A stretch of DNA of 46,332 bases from Thiotrichaceae bacterium UBA4486 (GCA_002389045.1 DGNS01000003.1:47496-93827); one strand, 5' to 3'. Shown: positions 16,197 through 25,666, counted from the stretch's first letter. Numbers and translations: made by a program. Notes: a model not told the origin generated them from the sequence alone.

Positions 16197-18011
16197 TCAT
16201 TCACAAGGCTCATCCATTAAATTCAGACGTCTGAACAGTTTTGCGAGGTGAATGGAGACCACGATGTTTATGGATATTGCAGTGACAAAACCGACAACGT
16301 AACCCGATAACGCACCCCAGAGGAACCCGATCAGTGATCCGAACCACGTGACATCGTAGCCGGGAAAATAGTTGCCCAGGAGGGCCAGGTGTTGACCGAC
16401 TTTTTCGCCACCTTGCAACAACAGGCTGGCAGTAGCCAGAAAAACAACGAGTCCGAAAATCGTACCGACTGCCCCGCCCAGGGCCACGGGATCATATTTC
16501 GCGAAAGCCTCGTTGAGGACTTGTACTGGTGAATGTATCACTTTCTGCGGGACCATACGTTCTCCACTGGCGCCATGCCCTTTTTCTTCCCGGGTTTCTT
16601 CATGATACTCTTCTTCCACATTGACTTCCCAGACATCATGTCTGGAACCCAGCAGGTTTTCCGCGGCGTACATCGCGGTCACCATGGAATGGTCCTGATT
16701 GTTATATCTGTGCTGGCCGTTGCGACCGACCAGTTGCAGATTGGGGATCCGGTCAGTGAATTCCCGAATTACGGCGAGATTATCCTTGTAACCGTGGTCA
16801 TAGACCGGATAGGCCTTCGGCATGCGAATGACGACACCGTCCCGCACCTTGTCCGCATCAATCAAACCGAGTGTTGCCATTTCCTGTTTGCCGAGTTCGA
16901 TCAACGAATCATCATCTGCAGACCAGAGCGAGTCACCTTCCTGCACGAAATATTCGAGCCCGATGCAACTGGTCGACTCGTCCGGAATCATGTACGGGCT
17001 CCAGTTGCCGAAGTTCTGAACTCGACCGACTTTGACGTCCGATGAATGAATGTAGATCCAGTTGTCCGGAAACAGTTCGGGGGAATCGACTATCAGTCCC
17101 ACGGTGAGGAAGTCACGGTATTTGAGCCGGTTTGCGGCTTCCAGCGACTCCTGTGGCGGTGCCGGGTCCATGGCGTTCAGCAGTTCCCGAATTGGCATCG
17201 AGGAAATGAATTCATCGCCCTCAACCAGTTCTTCACGGCCATCACCATCGCGCATGGTTACCCCGGTTATACGCTCACCGTCCCGGTGGATATTTACAAC
17301 CCGTTGCTGCATTCGAACCGGATAACCCATATCGCCCAGCATCCCCGAAACCCGTTCCCACATCTGCCCGGGACCATATTTCGGATAGTGGAACTGCTCG
17401 ATCAATGTGGTCACCTGGTTTTTTCCGGAGAGCGCTTTCGGTGCGATCATGGACAGCACCGCCTTGCGCAAATCGAGATTCTTGATGCGCTGTGCGGCCC
17501 AGTCGGCCCCAATCTCGGTGCACTTCATGCCCCATACCTTTTCGGTATAGGTTTTGAAAAACATGGAATAGAGTCGCTTGCCGAAACGATTGGTTACCCA
17601 TTGCTCGAGATTTTTCTCTTCCCGGTGCGGGAATGCCTGGGCCTTCAGATAGCTGAGACCGATCAGGACGGCCTCAACCGGCCCCAGGTTTTTGAGCGCA
17701 TTGGTGGGCTTGAGCGGGTAATCAAAGAATTTACCGTCATAATAGATACGAGACAGACGCGGACGCACCAGGAATTCATCACTTAATATATCCATCCACC
17801 AGTCATGCACCCTGACGACCTTGGTAAAGAAGCGGTGCCCACCGATATCGAACCGGTAGCCCTTGTATTCCACGGTGCGGGAGATACCGCCGACCAGGTC
17901 ATCCATTTCGAATACAATCGGTTCCTCTCCTGCCCGGGCCAGTTCCAGGGCGGCAGTCAGGCCGGCCGGACCTGCGCCGATGATGATGCAGCGTTTCCTG
18001 TCAGCAGTCAT
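16197..18011 (-). CDS. FAD-dependent oxidoreductase fused to a C-terminal two-helix membrane domain
   Basis: A 604-residue protein. Residues ~1-470 form an FAD/NAD(P)-binding oxidoreductase of the protoporphyrinogen oxidase/UDP-galactopyranose mutase-like group. They contain C-I-I-I-G-A-G-P-A-G-L-T-A-A (FAD loop), D-D-L-V-G-G-I-S-R-T, G-G-H-R-F-F-T-K and the C-terminal L-V-G-R-N-G-Q-H-R-Y-N-N-Q-D-H-S segment that closes the FAD site. After a charged linker, residues ~490-604 add two membrane helices around a N-Y-F-P-G-Y-D-V-T-W loop. In glycan clusters such enzymes are often proposed to isomerise or oxidise sugars, but no reaction is established. The membrane tail should hold it at the inner membrane. 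The next gene encodes the tail domain alone. Confidence 0.82.
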   Translation of the reverse strand: MTADRKRCIIIGAGPAGLTAALELARAGEEPIVFEMDDLVGGISRTVEYKGYRFDIGGHRFFTKVVRVHDWWMDILSDEFLVRPRLSRIYYDGKFFDYPLKPTNALKNLGPVEAVLIGLSYLKAQAFPHREEKNLEQWVTNRFGKRLYSMFFKTYTEKVWGMKCTEIGADWAAQRIKNLDLRKAVLSMIAPKALSGKNQVTTLIEQFHYPKYGPGQMWERVSGMLGDMGYPVRMQQRVVNIHRDGERITGVTMRDGDGREELVEGDEFISSMPIRELLNAMDPAPPQESLEAANRLKYRDFLTVGLIVDSPELFPDNWIYIHSSDVKVGRVQNFGNWSPYMIPDESTSCIGLEYFVQEGDSLWSADDDSLIELGKQEMATLGLIDADKVRDGVVIRMPKAYPVYDHGYKDNLAVIREFTDRIPNLQLVGRNGQHRYNNQDHSMVTAMYAAENLLGSRHDVWEVNVEEEYHEETREEKGHGASGERMVPQKVIHSPVQVLNEAFAKYDPVALGGAVGTIFGLVVFLATASLLLQGGEKVGQHLALLGNYFPGYDVTWFGSLIGFLWGALSGYVVGFVTAISINIVVSIHLAKLFRRLNLMDEPCE

Positions 18012-18349
18012 TTATATTCTCATATTGGTATTTGATATTAAAAAATATTTCAATTTGGTTAAAGGCAATTCACATACTGAAGCTACTAATCCAGCCGTGG
18101 CAAGAACATCGACAATCAAACGCGCAACGACATCAACCAGACGGGGAAAATTCAAAAACATCTGAAATCAATATTCCATTCCGGAACCCAAAACGCTGGA
18201 TTGAAGTATACTTTAGTTCTGTTATTCTCAACAGCTTCACAATCGAACCGCAGCTATGAATGGGAAACGCCGGTATTTACTGGCGTCATATGCAGAATTG
18301 ATATAAATATTTATTCTACAGGTTTTATGTTACAGGGAGAACGTGGACA
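18012..18349. promoter_or_regulatory. AT-rich divergent intergenic region
   Basis: This 338-base gap separates the FAD enzyme from the zinc-ribbon methyltransferase, which are divergent, so it should contain promoters for both. A weak plus-strand candidate is TTGAAG (18201-18206) with TATTCT (18223-18228) at 16-base spacing. A short hairpin, ACGCC...GGCGT, lies at 18267-18286. No gene is seen. Confidence 0.3.
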
Positions 18350-19342
18350 TTGATTTGGGTGTGTCCTGCTTGCCATGGTGCTCTTACTACCGGACCGGAT
18401 TCGGTACGGTGCAGCATGTGCGGTGTAAACTACCCAACAATAGGTAACATCCCGGATCTGCGCATTTCCGGCTACAACTGGCTGGATTATGACAAGGATC
18501 TTGAAAATGCAATAGAGTTGCATGCGCTCTCAAATACACTGAGTCTGGAAGACATGGTATATACCGTGTTCGCACGACAGGCGGGTTTCGATGAATCCCG
18601 TGTTAGATTACGAACACGCCAGGTTCTGGAGGGATGTACCAGGTATAAGGAAGCAATATCAGGATGGTTGGCTGGTGGCCTGGATAATACCGGTACTGTC
18701 CTGGAAATAGGTTGTGGCGGGGGAATGCTGACGGCTGCTATTGCGCCTTATTCCGAAACAGCACTTGGTATCGATATCTCAATGGAATGGCTGGTCGTCG
18801 CCGAGCGATACATTATGGAACATGGTGGGACACCCTGTCTTGCAGCAGCCTCAGGGGAAGATATTCCTTTACCCGCGAATTCCATAGGTTTGGTGGCGTC
18901 ACTGGACGTCATAGAGCATGTGCATGACCCCGCAAGATATCTCTCGGAAATTGATCGTATCCTCAAACCCGGCGGCAGGGTAGCGTTGTCCACACCGAAT
19001 CGTTACAGCCTGACGGCCGAGCCCCATGTATTTGTGTGGGGTGTCGGCTGGATACCACGCCGCTGGCAAAAAAAATACGTCAAGTTACTCAGTGGTAAAG
19101 AGTATAATTATACCTGCTTGTTAAGTTACCGGGACTTGAAAAGGATGATAAGAGAAAACACGCTTATAAATGCCATGATTCTCCCTGGTACAGTACCGGA
19201 ATCAGAGATCAGCAGTTTTCCGAATCTTCGGGGCAGGCTTGCCCGACTGTATAATTATATTCATCGATGGCCTGTAATTCGACAGTTACTTCTGGTTATA
19301 TGTCCCTTTTTTCAAATCACAGGCATAAAACTGCAAGCCTAG
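18350..19342 (+). CDS. Zinc-ribbon class I methyltransferase (paralogue 1)
   Basis: 330 residues. A Trm112-like zinc ribbon (C-P-A-C...C-S-M-C, residues ~5-27) precedes Y-P-T-I-G-N-I-P-D-L-R. A class I SAM-dependent methyltransferase follows, with V-L-E-I-G-C-G-G-G-M-L as the SAM loop, G-I-D-I-S-x-E-W-L, D-V-I-E-H-V-H-D-P and L-K-P-G-G-R-V-A-L-S-T-P-N-R-Y. The start is TTG 18350, since no in-frame ATG allows the ribbon. It shares the whole layout, including the N-R-Y-S/T-L and W-x-x-G-x-x-P-x-x-W regions, with the gene at 34576. It is richer in A+T than its neighbours. It probably methylates a glycan or lipid-linked sugar; the acceptor is unknown. Confidence 0.8.
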   Translation: MIWVCPACHGALTTGPDSVRCSMCGVNYPTIGNIPDLRISGYNWLDYDKDLENAIELHALSNTLSLEDMVYTVFARQAGFDESRVRLRTRQVLEGCTRYKEAISGWLAGGLDNTGTVLEIGCGGGMLTAAIAPYSETALGIDISMEWLVVAERYIMEHGGTPCLAAASGEDIPLPANSIGLVASLDVIEHVHDPARYLSEIDRILKPGGRVALSTPNRYSLTAEPHVFVWGVGWIPRRWQKKYVKLLSGKEYNYTCLLSYRDLKRMIRENTLINAMILPGTVPESEISSFPNLRGRLARLYNYIHRWPVIRQLLLVICPFFQITGIKLQA

Positions 19343-19352
19343 AACTATAAAA

Positions 19353-20276
19353 CTAATCGGTTTTTTCTGCGTACAATATAGAAGCGCCGGTTGAATAAAC
19401 CAAACTGCCTCCTCTTTGCATATGTTCCGTGCAATTTTCGATAAACAAGTCTTTCAGTTCTGATACGCGGTCGGGCTTACTTGAACCAATTCGCTTTCGT
19501 GCAATACTTGAAAATGTGACTTGCAAATCCCAGAATTCTTCCGCCGTTTCAATAAGAGATCTTTGGCCAATCCAGCACGATTTTACATTTGTGAAACCGG
19601 CCTGCGACATTATTTCGGAAACAGAACCGGAATATTCTGAGTGATGTTCAGTCCATTCTGCATTTTCATCATCAACTTTTGGTAAAAACGTATTAACCAG
19701 ATCTTCAAGATATTTGCAGGCCTGGTAGTCTCCTCTTTTTACTAACCTTCGAATAAGCTCAGTTAGTCGATACAAACCAGCCTTGATGCCTTCCGCGGTC
19801 ATTAACCGGGGCGCACTGCCTACCCCGATGACGATACGGCCACCAGGTTTCAGTACCCGAAACATTTCGGCCATTGCCTGAACAGGATTCGGGAAGTGGC
19901 GTAGAGCATACAATGAGACGACAAGGTCAAAAGTATTATCCTGAAACTCAAGAGATTCGGCATCCATAATCAGGAATTCTGCCTTGAGTCCTTCCTCAGC
20001 AACTTTTCGTCTCGCTGTATTTAACATGCCCTGTGAGAGATCAACCCCTGTTATGTTATCAGAATTAACAAAACGGGCTGCTGCGCGTGCCAGTACTCCA
20101 GTGCCTGTCCCAACATCCAGTACGCTATCTGTTGGCTGCAATGCGGCAATGTTTATAATCCGAACTGCCATTGGCCGGGAAAATCTTTCTGTAAATCGAT
20201 CAAAGTCCTCGCTGACATCGTCGTAACTGGACGAATCCCTATGCTTGAACTGACTGGAGTTATTGTCTGCATCCAT
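19353..20276 (-). CDS. Class I SAM-dependent methyltransferase (UbiE-like)
   Basis: A 307-residue Methyltransf_11/UbiE-type protein. It has S-V-L-D-V-G-T-G-T-G-V-L-A-R (SAM loop), G-V-D-L-S-Q-G-M-L, the A-E-S-L-E-F strand, Y-A-L-R-H-F-P-N-P and V-L-K-P-G-G-R-I-V-I-G-V-G. The C-terminal ~110 residues are variable. It lies 59 bases after gmd in the same direction and may be the last gene of that operon. A+T content and codon use differ from the GC-rich neighbours, which suggests separate acquisition. An O-methyltransferase role on the glycan is plausible but unproven. It converges on paralogue 1 with an 11-base gap. Confidence 0.82.
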   Translation of the reverse strand: MDADNNSSQFKHRDSSSYDDVSEDFDRFTERFSRPMAVRIINIAALQPTDSVLDVGTGTGVLARAAARFVNSDNITGVDLSQGMLNTARRKVAEEGLKAEFLIMDAESLEFQDNTFDLVVSLYALRHFPNPVQAMAEMFRVLKPGGRIVIGVGSAPRLMTAEGIKAGLYRLTELIRRLVKRGDYQACKYLEDLVNTFLPKVDDENAEWTEHHSEYSGSVSEIMSQAGFTNVKSCWIGQRSLIETAEEFWDLQVTFSSIARKRIGSSKPDRVSELKDLFIENCTEHMQRGGSLVYSTGASILYAEKTD

Positions 20277-20335
20277 GATGTCTTATTCCGCCTGAACGTT
20301 AAGGGCAATTCCAGGGATATCAAATACGGGTCCGG

Positions 20336-21355
20336 TCACGACGATTTTATGTATTCTTCGCCGCGTCGCAGGCGTTCCTCAAGACTTTCAATATCGGCAT
20401 CGACCATGATCCGGACGAGTTCATCAAAACCGACTTTTGGGGTCCAGCCGAGTTTGACCCTGGCCTTGGAGGCGTCACCTCTCAGGTTGTCGACCTCGGC
20501 CGGGCGGTAATAGACCGGGTCGATCTCCACGTGTTTTTCCCAGTCAAGTCCGGCATGTGCAAATGCTTCTATGACAAACTCCCGGACACTGTGTGTTTCA
20601 CCGGTTGCAATGACGTAATCATCTGGCGTGTCCTGCTGCAACATCATCCACATCGCTTCGACATACTCCGGGGCATAACCCCAGTCCCGTTTTGCGTCCA
20701 GATTGCCCAGATAAAGCTTTTTTTGCAGGCCGCAGTGAATTCTTGCAATGGCCTGAGTGATCTTTCGGGTAACGAAATTCTCACCGCGCCGTGGGGACTC
20801 GTGATTGAACAGAATGCCGTTACTGACATGCATGCCATAGCTTTCCCGATAATTTACCGCGATATGATGAGCATAAACCTTGGCACAGCCATAAGGGCTT
20901 CTCGGATGAAAGGGAGTATTTTCATTCTGGGGTGGCGGCTCGGAGCCGAACATTTCACTGCTTGAAGCCTGGTAAATTCTTGCACGTACGCCACTTTCCC
21001 GAACTGCTTCGAGGATTCGTACAGAACCCAGACCGGTTACATCGCCGGTGTATTCCGGCATCTCGAAGCTCACATGGACGTGACTCTGTGCGCCGAGGTT
21101 GTAGATCTCATCGGGATGCAGGCGATACAGCAGTCGGGCGAGGCTGCTGGCGTCGGCGAGGTCGCCGTATTCCAGAAACAGTTTTGCATTTTTATCATGC
21201 CGAAAGTCATTAAGCAGGTGGTCGATGCGTCCTGTATTAAAACTGCTGGAACGGCGGCGTAAACCGTAGACTTCATAATCTTTCGATAAAAGTAACTCGG
21301 CAAGATACGATCCATCCTGCCCGGTTAGCCCTGTAATTAAGGCGCGTTTTGTCAT
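20336..21355 (-). CDS. gmd: GDP-mannose 4,6-dehydratase
   Basis: A 339-residue extended SDR, the usual length. It starts K-R-A-L-I-T-G-L-T-G-Q-D-G-S-Y-L-A-E, the hallmark NADP-binding segment of Gmd. It has R-R-R-S-S-S-F-N-T-G-R, the catalytic S-S-S-E-M-F-G and Y-G-C-A-K pairs, and G-I-L-F-N-H-E-S-P-R-R-G-E-N-F-V-T-R-K. It converts GDP-D-mannose to GDP-4-keto-6-deoxy-D-mannose in the cytoplasm. GAGGT lies ahead of the ATG. It follows the SDR gene by five bases. The product is the precursor of GDP-fucose, rhamnose, perosamine and colitose; the ColD-like gene in this block points to the 3-deoxy branch. Confidence 0.95.
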   Translation of the reverse strand: MTKRALITGLTGQDGSYLAELLLSKDYEVYGLRRRSSSFNTGRIDHLLNDFRHDKNAKLFLEYGDLADASSLARLLYRLHPDEIYNLGAQSHVHVSFEMPEYTGDVTGLGSVRILEAVRESGVRARIYQASSSEMFGSEPPPQNENTPFHPRSPYGCAKVYAHHIAVNYRESYGMHVSNGILFNHESPRRGENFVTRKITQAIARIHCGLQKKLYLGNLDAKRDWGYAPEYVEAMWMMLQQDTPDDYVIATGETHSVREFVIEAFAHAGLDWEKHVEIDPVYYRPAEVDNLRGDASKARVKLGWTPKVGFDELVRIMVDADIESLEERLRRGEEYIKSS

Positions 21356-21360
21356 AAGTA

Positions 21361-22347
21361 TTACCTCAAATTTCCGTTGTTGTTTCCCAAGGTTCCCGCC
21401 TCTTCCGTTAAGAACCAGTTAGCCGTATCCCTCAGGCCCTCCCTGAGTGAGACCCTGGTTCGATAGCCGAGAGAGAAAAGCCGGCTTGCGTCGGGAAACC
21501 ACTTTTGTATTTCCCCGGGTCTGACCTCGCCACTGAATTCAAACTGCGGATCCATTCCCATGGCGTTGCTGACCTGTTCAGCTATCTCCCGGATAGAAAC
21601 CGGTTCACCCATGGCGACATTATAGTCTTCACCCTCAAGCCGGGCTTTTTGTGCAATTAGTAATAATGCATCTGTAACATTTGAAACGTGGTTCAAGTCC
21701 CTGACCTGGGTACCGTCACCATGAAGAAACAGTTTGTTCGGATCTCGATGCAGCTTGCACATAAGATCGTATACCACCTGCTTTCGTAGGCGTGGACCAT
21801 ATACAGAAAATAATCTCGCTATGGAGGTTCGCAGACCATAAAGTTTGGCAAACAATCGCAAGTAATGCTCGCAGGCCAGTTTACTCACTCCATATGGAGA
21901 TTCAGGAATCTTGGGATCATCTTCCTTGATAGGTGCATGCGCCGCCTCTCCATAGACCGTGGCGGAAGATGTGAAAACAATACGCGATTCAGGTGAAATA
22001 TCACGGATCGCTTCCAGCATCCGAAATGTTCCCAGTATATTTTTCTCCATATCCATATCCGGATGATCAACCGACTGATTTACATGGGCATTACCGGCAA
22101 GGTGGAAAACAGTATCAAACGATGTCGTTTTGAGTAGTGGACGAAGGTCCGCTTTCACCAAATCGAGTTTCTCTATGGTTATTCTGGAGCGAACCGATTC
22201 AATATTGCTCAAACGACCTGTACTCAGGCTGTCCACGACAGTTACGACATCAGCACCATACCTGAGTAGTAATTCTACCAAATGTGAACCGATGAACCCC
22301 GCGCCGCCGGTCACCAGTACGGATCTATTGTTGAAGCTGTGTTTCAT
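21361..22347 (-). CDS. NAD-dependent epimerase/dehydratase (GalE-like SDR)
   Basis: A 328-residue extended SDR. It has V-L-V-T-G-G-A-G-F-I-G-S-H-L-V (NAD loop), D-S-L-S-T-G-R near residue 39, catalytic T-S-S-A-T-V-Y-G and Y-G-V-S-K, and the D-L-N-H-V-S-N-V-x-D-A substrate-domain motif (R-D-x-x-x-V in most relatives). It belongs to the UDP-glucose 4-epimerase-like group, whose members act on UDP- or GDP-sugars; the substrate cannot be assigned. It overlaps the GT4 gene stop by four bases. It could serve as the C4 or C5 tailoring enzyme of the deoxysugar route or make another donor such as UDP-galactose. Confidence 0.85.
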   Translation of the reverse strand: MKHSFNNRSVLVTGGAGFIGSHLVELLLRYGADVVTVVDSLSTGRLSNIESVRSRITIEKLDLVKADLRPLLKTTSFDTVFHLAGNAHVNQSVDHPDMDMEKNILGTFRMLEAIRDISPESRIVFTSSATVYGEAAHAPIKEDDPKIPESPYGVSKLACEHYLRLFAKLYGLRTSIARLFSVYGPRLRKQVVYDLMCKLHRDPNKLFLHGDGTQVRDLNHVSNVTDALLLIAQKARLEGEDYNVAMGEPVSIREIAEQVSNAMGMDPQFEFSGEVRPGEIQKWFPDASRLFSLGYRTRVSLREGLRDTANWFLTEEAGTLGNNNGNLR

Positions 22348-23486
22348 TTGCTCTCTTTCAGGGCGGGACTTGATATGTCCGCAGCCTCTTCTAACACAGA
22401 CAGTATCCCTTGAGACGTATTTCCCCAGGAAAATCCTGAGGCATGAATATGCCCCTCTTCCGATAACCGCCTGTGCAGATTATGTTCCGTCGCGAGTTTC
22501 TCCATAGCCTCCGAAATCTCCTTGGCTCCGACCTGTGGCAGGATGACCGCGATGCCGGCGGTCATCTCCACCATGCCCGGTACATCCGGAATTACAACGG
22601 GTGCACCGCAAACCTGTGCTTCAATTGTGGTTAAAGAATTGGCCTCATAGGTTGCAGCAGTAACGAACGCCTCAGTCCCGTTATACAAGTGCAACAATTC
22701 TTCATCAGTAACATAGTCGATATGTATCAAGTGTTCTGAAAGTCCGAAATCTTTTGCAAGTTCACCGATGTTTCTACCAAGTCCACTACGACCAACAACC
22801 ACCAAGCGATGGGGCAATCCTGTCTTTTCACGGAACCGGGCAAAACCCTCAATAACAAGAGGCACATTACGCCGGCCGCTGATCTTACCAACCGAGAGAA
22901 AATAGGGGCGGTAATCACCGATCAGGCGGAGCCGTGTGGCATTTGCGTCTTCGTCGTTTTCAAGTTTTCGGAAGATTTGTGCCGGTGCCAGGGGTACTAC
23001 ACGTATACGGTCACCGGGTACACCATAGTAGTTTTGAATATCCGCGCGCGTCTGGTTATTGTTAGTAATCACCAGTGTTGCATGTCGCGCACACCATCCA
23101 TAGAAGTATTTATAGAATACACGATCACCCAACCCGTAGAGTTCCGGATGAATGGTGTTCGTGGCATCGTGGGTCGTCACCACGATCCTGGCCCGGCAAA
23201 AAATCGGGGTTACATAAGCGGGACACCATAAAACATCGGTATCACAAACACGTGAAAGTATGGTATTTTGCCAGACAAGCTGATGAGCGTATGAATGTAT
23301 TACCTGCTCTTTCACGGAACCATTCAGCAATACGCGGGACTGATCAATTGGCTCTGGAGTATACAGGGTAATTTGTTTTACATCAGTGCTTGTGATGCCT
23401 GATGACCAGCTGTTTATAATATTCTCAATATATCTTGGAACGCCGGTATGGCCATGGATTCGCCATGCATCAACACCAACTCTCAT
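22344..23486 (-). CDS. GT4-family glycosyltransferase
   Basis: About 380 residues from ATG 23486 (M-R-V-G-V-D-A-W-R-I-H-G-H-T-G-V-P-R-Y), which has GGAGG upstream and overlaps the previous stop by four bases; the longer open frame is only read-through over the upstream gene. GT-B fold: the C-terminal donor domain has Y-F-L-S-V-G-K-I-S-G-R-R-N and the retaining-GT4 motif T-Y-E-A-N-S-L-T-T-I-E-A-Q-V-C-G-A-P-V-V-I-P, where the first glutamate of the E-x7-E pattern is kept. It transfers a sugar from a nucleotide donor with retention. It lies between genes for deoxysugar synthesis, so it may transfer that sugar. Confidence 0.88.
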   Translation of the reverse strand: MRVGVDAWRIHGHTGVPRYIENIINSWSSGITSTDVKQITLYTPEPIDQSRVLLNGSVKEQVIHSYAHQLVWQNTILSRVCDTDVLWCPAYVTPIFCRARIVVTTHDATNTIHPELYGLGDRVFYKYFYGWCARHATLVITNNNQTRADIQNYYGVPGDRIRVVPLAPAQIFRKLENDEDANATRLRLIGDYRPYFLSVGKISGRRNVPLVIEGFARFREKTGLPHRLVVVGRSGLGRNIGELAKDFGLSEHLIHIDYVTDEELLHLYNGTEAFVTAATYEANSLTTIEAQVCGAPVVIPDVPGMVEMTAGIAVILPQVGAKEISEAMEKLATEHNLHRRLSEEGHIHASGFSWGNTSQGILSVLEEAADISSPALKESK

Positions 23487-24403
23487 TCCCGGTCCTCCCA
23501 CCAAAATCGGGTTTTCTCCCACACTTCCCGAACACCTTTCTCGATGGTAACCGCCGGTTCCCATTTGATAGCGCTTTTCAGCCGGGTAGTATCGGAACGG
23601 AAGCACATGGGGCCATCTACCGGTTGGTCGAGGATCTGAATAGGACAACCGCTGACTTCCTGAAGGATTTCGAGTACCCGACCTACTGATGTCAACTCTC
23701 CGGTTCCCAGGTTGACCAGACCGGTGAAATCGCTGTCAAGTAACTTCAAGATCGCATCCGCGGCATCCGTTACGTAGATAAAATCCCGTTGCGGTTTTCC
23801 GCTCCAGGCCTCGGCCTTGCCATCGGCCAGCAGTTTTCTCGCCATCACATGAATAAGATCATAACGCTCGAGAGGCGTTGGTCCATATAAATTACAGAAC
23901 CGGCAGGTAATGATGGGGATCCAGCGTTCATAGAATTTAGATACTTCTTCTGCCAGGTATTTGCTGAGGACGTAGCGGTTGCGGTACGGTGCAATGGGCG
24001 CGTCCTCTCCCACTGGATCGGGAACACGCTCGGGATCGTAGACGAGCATCGAAGAGAAATGAATAAATTTCCTGATCGGCCGGTGTTTGATTTGCTCCAG
24101 CGTATGAACAAGCGGTGTTACATGATAATCAAATGCGCTGGGTTCACCGATATCAAGTCGGTCTTTTTCAAGCGAATGGTGATCCGTATTGCCGATGATG
24201 TAGATGACGCGATCGAAATCGACATCATCCAGTTTCCGCAAGTCATCCAGGCTCGGTACCTGTATGTGGCGATTTTTTGTCGGCGGCGGATTCCGGCCGA
24301 CACTGATCATATTGGGACATCGTTCCAGGATATACGGGCCCAGAAATCCGCTGCCACCAAAGAGAATGGTGCGTGCCCCGCCATCCTCGAGGATATCTGT
24401 CAT
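23483..24403 (-). CDS. NAD-dependent epimerase/reductase (SDR), candidate 4-ketoreductase
   Basis: A 306-residue extended SDR with a variant dinucleotide loop, T-I-L-F-G-G-S-G-F-L-G-P-Y-I-L. It has H-F-S-S-M-L-V-Y and the Y-V-L-S-K catalytic tyrosine-lysine pair, C-R-F-C-N-L-Y-G-P and R-D-F-I-Y-V-T-D-A-A-D-A. It overlaps both neighbours (ATGA junctions) in the ColD-like/C-methyltransferase operon. In the colitose route a bifunctional SDR (ColC) reduces C4 after the ColD step; this gene is the best placed candidate for the equivalent reduction. That assignment is inference from position. Confidence 0.82.
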   Translation of the reverse strand: MTDILEDGGARTILFGGSGFLGPYILERCPNMISVGRNPPPTKNRHIQVPSLDDLRKLDDVDFDRVIYIIGNTDHHSLEKDRLDIGEPSAFDYHVTPLVHTLEQIKHRPIRKFIHFSSMLVYDPERVPDPVGEDAPIAPYRNRYVLSKYLAEEVSKFYERWIPIITCRFCNLYGPTPLERYDLIHVMARKLLADGKAEAWSGKPQRDFIYVTDAADAILKLLDSDFTGLVNLGTGELTSVGRVLEILQEVSGCPIQILDQPVDGPMCFRSDTTRLKSAIKWEPAVTIEKGVREVWEKTRFWWEDRE

Positions 24404-25665
24404 GGGAAAATGATATCTCCCTTCCAGCCTTTTTCCCGGAGTTTTGGGATGACCTCATCGGCGTAATTCCATGCGAACAGGACACCGGCATCCGCGGGTG
24501 CCGGATCCTCGAACATGAAGCTTTCGTCAATGATGGGTACATGCACGCCCGGTAAATGGGTGCCGACCCGCAACGGGTTGATCTCGGTAATGTAGTCGAG
24601 GAGATGAGCACCCAGTGAACAATAGGTGCAGACCGTAGAGGCCTTGGCCGGTGCGCCTATGCCGATGATTTTCTGTCCGCTTTGCTTGCGGCTGTAGACA
24701 TCATCGAACAGTTTGTCCCGTTTTGCTTCTATTTGATTAATGTACTGTGCCTGGGTTTCCGGTTCGTAGAGCCGGGCTTCCTCTTCCAGTTTCCGAAGTT
24801 CGACAACCCGGCTGTTAATTTCGTGTTCTCCCTTGAAACCGGAGTAAACACGTATTTGTCCACCATAGGTGTCAGAACGTTCTACATCGAACACTTCAAG
24901 CCCGTATTTATCGAAAAGATATTCAAGCGGTCTTAGTGAGTAATAGCGCAGATGTTGATGAAATGCATTGTCATAATGCAACCGTTGCACCATGTCCAGC
25001 CAATACTGGTTGTCACTCGCGAATACACCCCCTGGGGCAAGAATCTTGACAATTCCCTGCATGATGCTGTCCAGCGCAGCGATGTGAGCAAAACACCCGC
25101 AGGCCGTTACTGCATTAGCCTGTCCGTATTCCTTGAGGATCCGTTCCCCGGTTTGGTTATTAAAGAATGCATGCCATGTAGTCAGTCCCCTTTCGTTTGC
25201 TATACGCACCGGATCACCGGAAGGATCAACTCCGAGAAAACGCACACCATTATTTTTCCAGGCTTCAAGCAGGGTGCCGTCATTGGAACCGATGTCCACG
25301 GCGAAACTCCGGGCGTCCAGGCCTTCCATCTCAATCAGCCGGGGCGGCAAGCTTTGTAGATGTTGTCGTGCGGTTTGTGTTGTGCCGCTGAGGAAAGGGA
25401 AATCCTTATAAACAATATCCGGGTCTACTATATAACCAAGTTGTGTCAGACCGCATTCATCACAGTGATGGAACTGCATCGGATAGTAGGTTTCCGGTTC
25501 ATTGAGCTGGGCGCGATCCAGTATCAGATCACCGACCGGCTGGTGTCCCAGGTCCAGGCCAGGCCGGATAACCGTCGAGCAGATCTGGCAATGAACCGAT
25601 TTGGGCTCATCACGCCGGTCGGCGCGACCGGAAAGCCCCTCCTGGTATATTTTTGTGGTGACCAT
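24400..25665 (-). CDS. Sugar C-methyltransferase (TylC3/NovU-like)
   Basis: About 421 residues from ATG 25665, with GGAGACAGGTTGAC upstream; it follows the aminotransferase-fold gene by one base. The three-part layout of deoxysugar C-methyltransferases is complete. First, a zinc-binding N-terminus (Cys26, Cys29, Cys68, Cys71). Second, a SAM domain with D-I-G-S-N-D-G (124-130) and F-L-G-V-D-P-S-G. Third, a C-terminal domain with G-I-G-A-P-A-K-A-S-T. The active-site stretch F-H-Q-H-L-R-Y-Y-S (His236, His238) aligns with the catalytic histidine region of the family. These enzymes add a methyl to a carbon next to a keto group, typically C3 or C5 of a 4-ketosugar, so a methyl-branched sugar is expected. 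Confidence 0.88.
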   Translation of the reverse strand: MVTTKIYQEGLSGRADRRDEPKSVHCQICSTVIRPGLDLGHQPVGDLILDRAQLNEPETYYPMQFHHCDECGLTQLGYIVDPDIVYKDFPFLSGTTQTARQHLQSLPPRLIEMEGLDARSFAVDIGSNDGTLLEAWKNNGVRFLGVDPSGDPVRIANERGLTTWHAFFNNQTGERILKEYGQANAVTACGCFAHIAALDSIMQGIVKILAPGGVFASDNQYWLDMVQRLHYDNAFHQHLRYYSLRPLEYLFDKYGLEVFDVERSDTYGGQIRVYSGFKGEHEINSRVVELRKLEEEARLYEPETQAQYINQIEAKRDKLFDDVYSRKQSGQKIIGIGAPAKASTVCTYCSLGAHLLDYITEINPLRVGTHLPGVHVPIIDESFMFEDPAPADAGVLFAWNYADEVIPKLREKGWKGDIIFP

Positions 25666-25666
25666 G

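Noticed and set aside
17046..17786. 246-codon frame opposite the FAD enzyme
   Set aside because: Antisense shadow of a well-supported coding region with no recognisable features.
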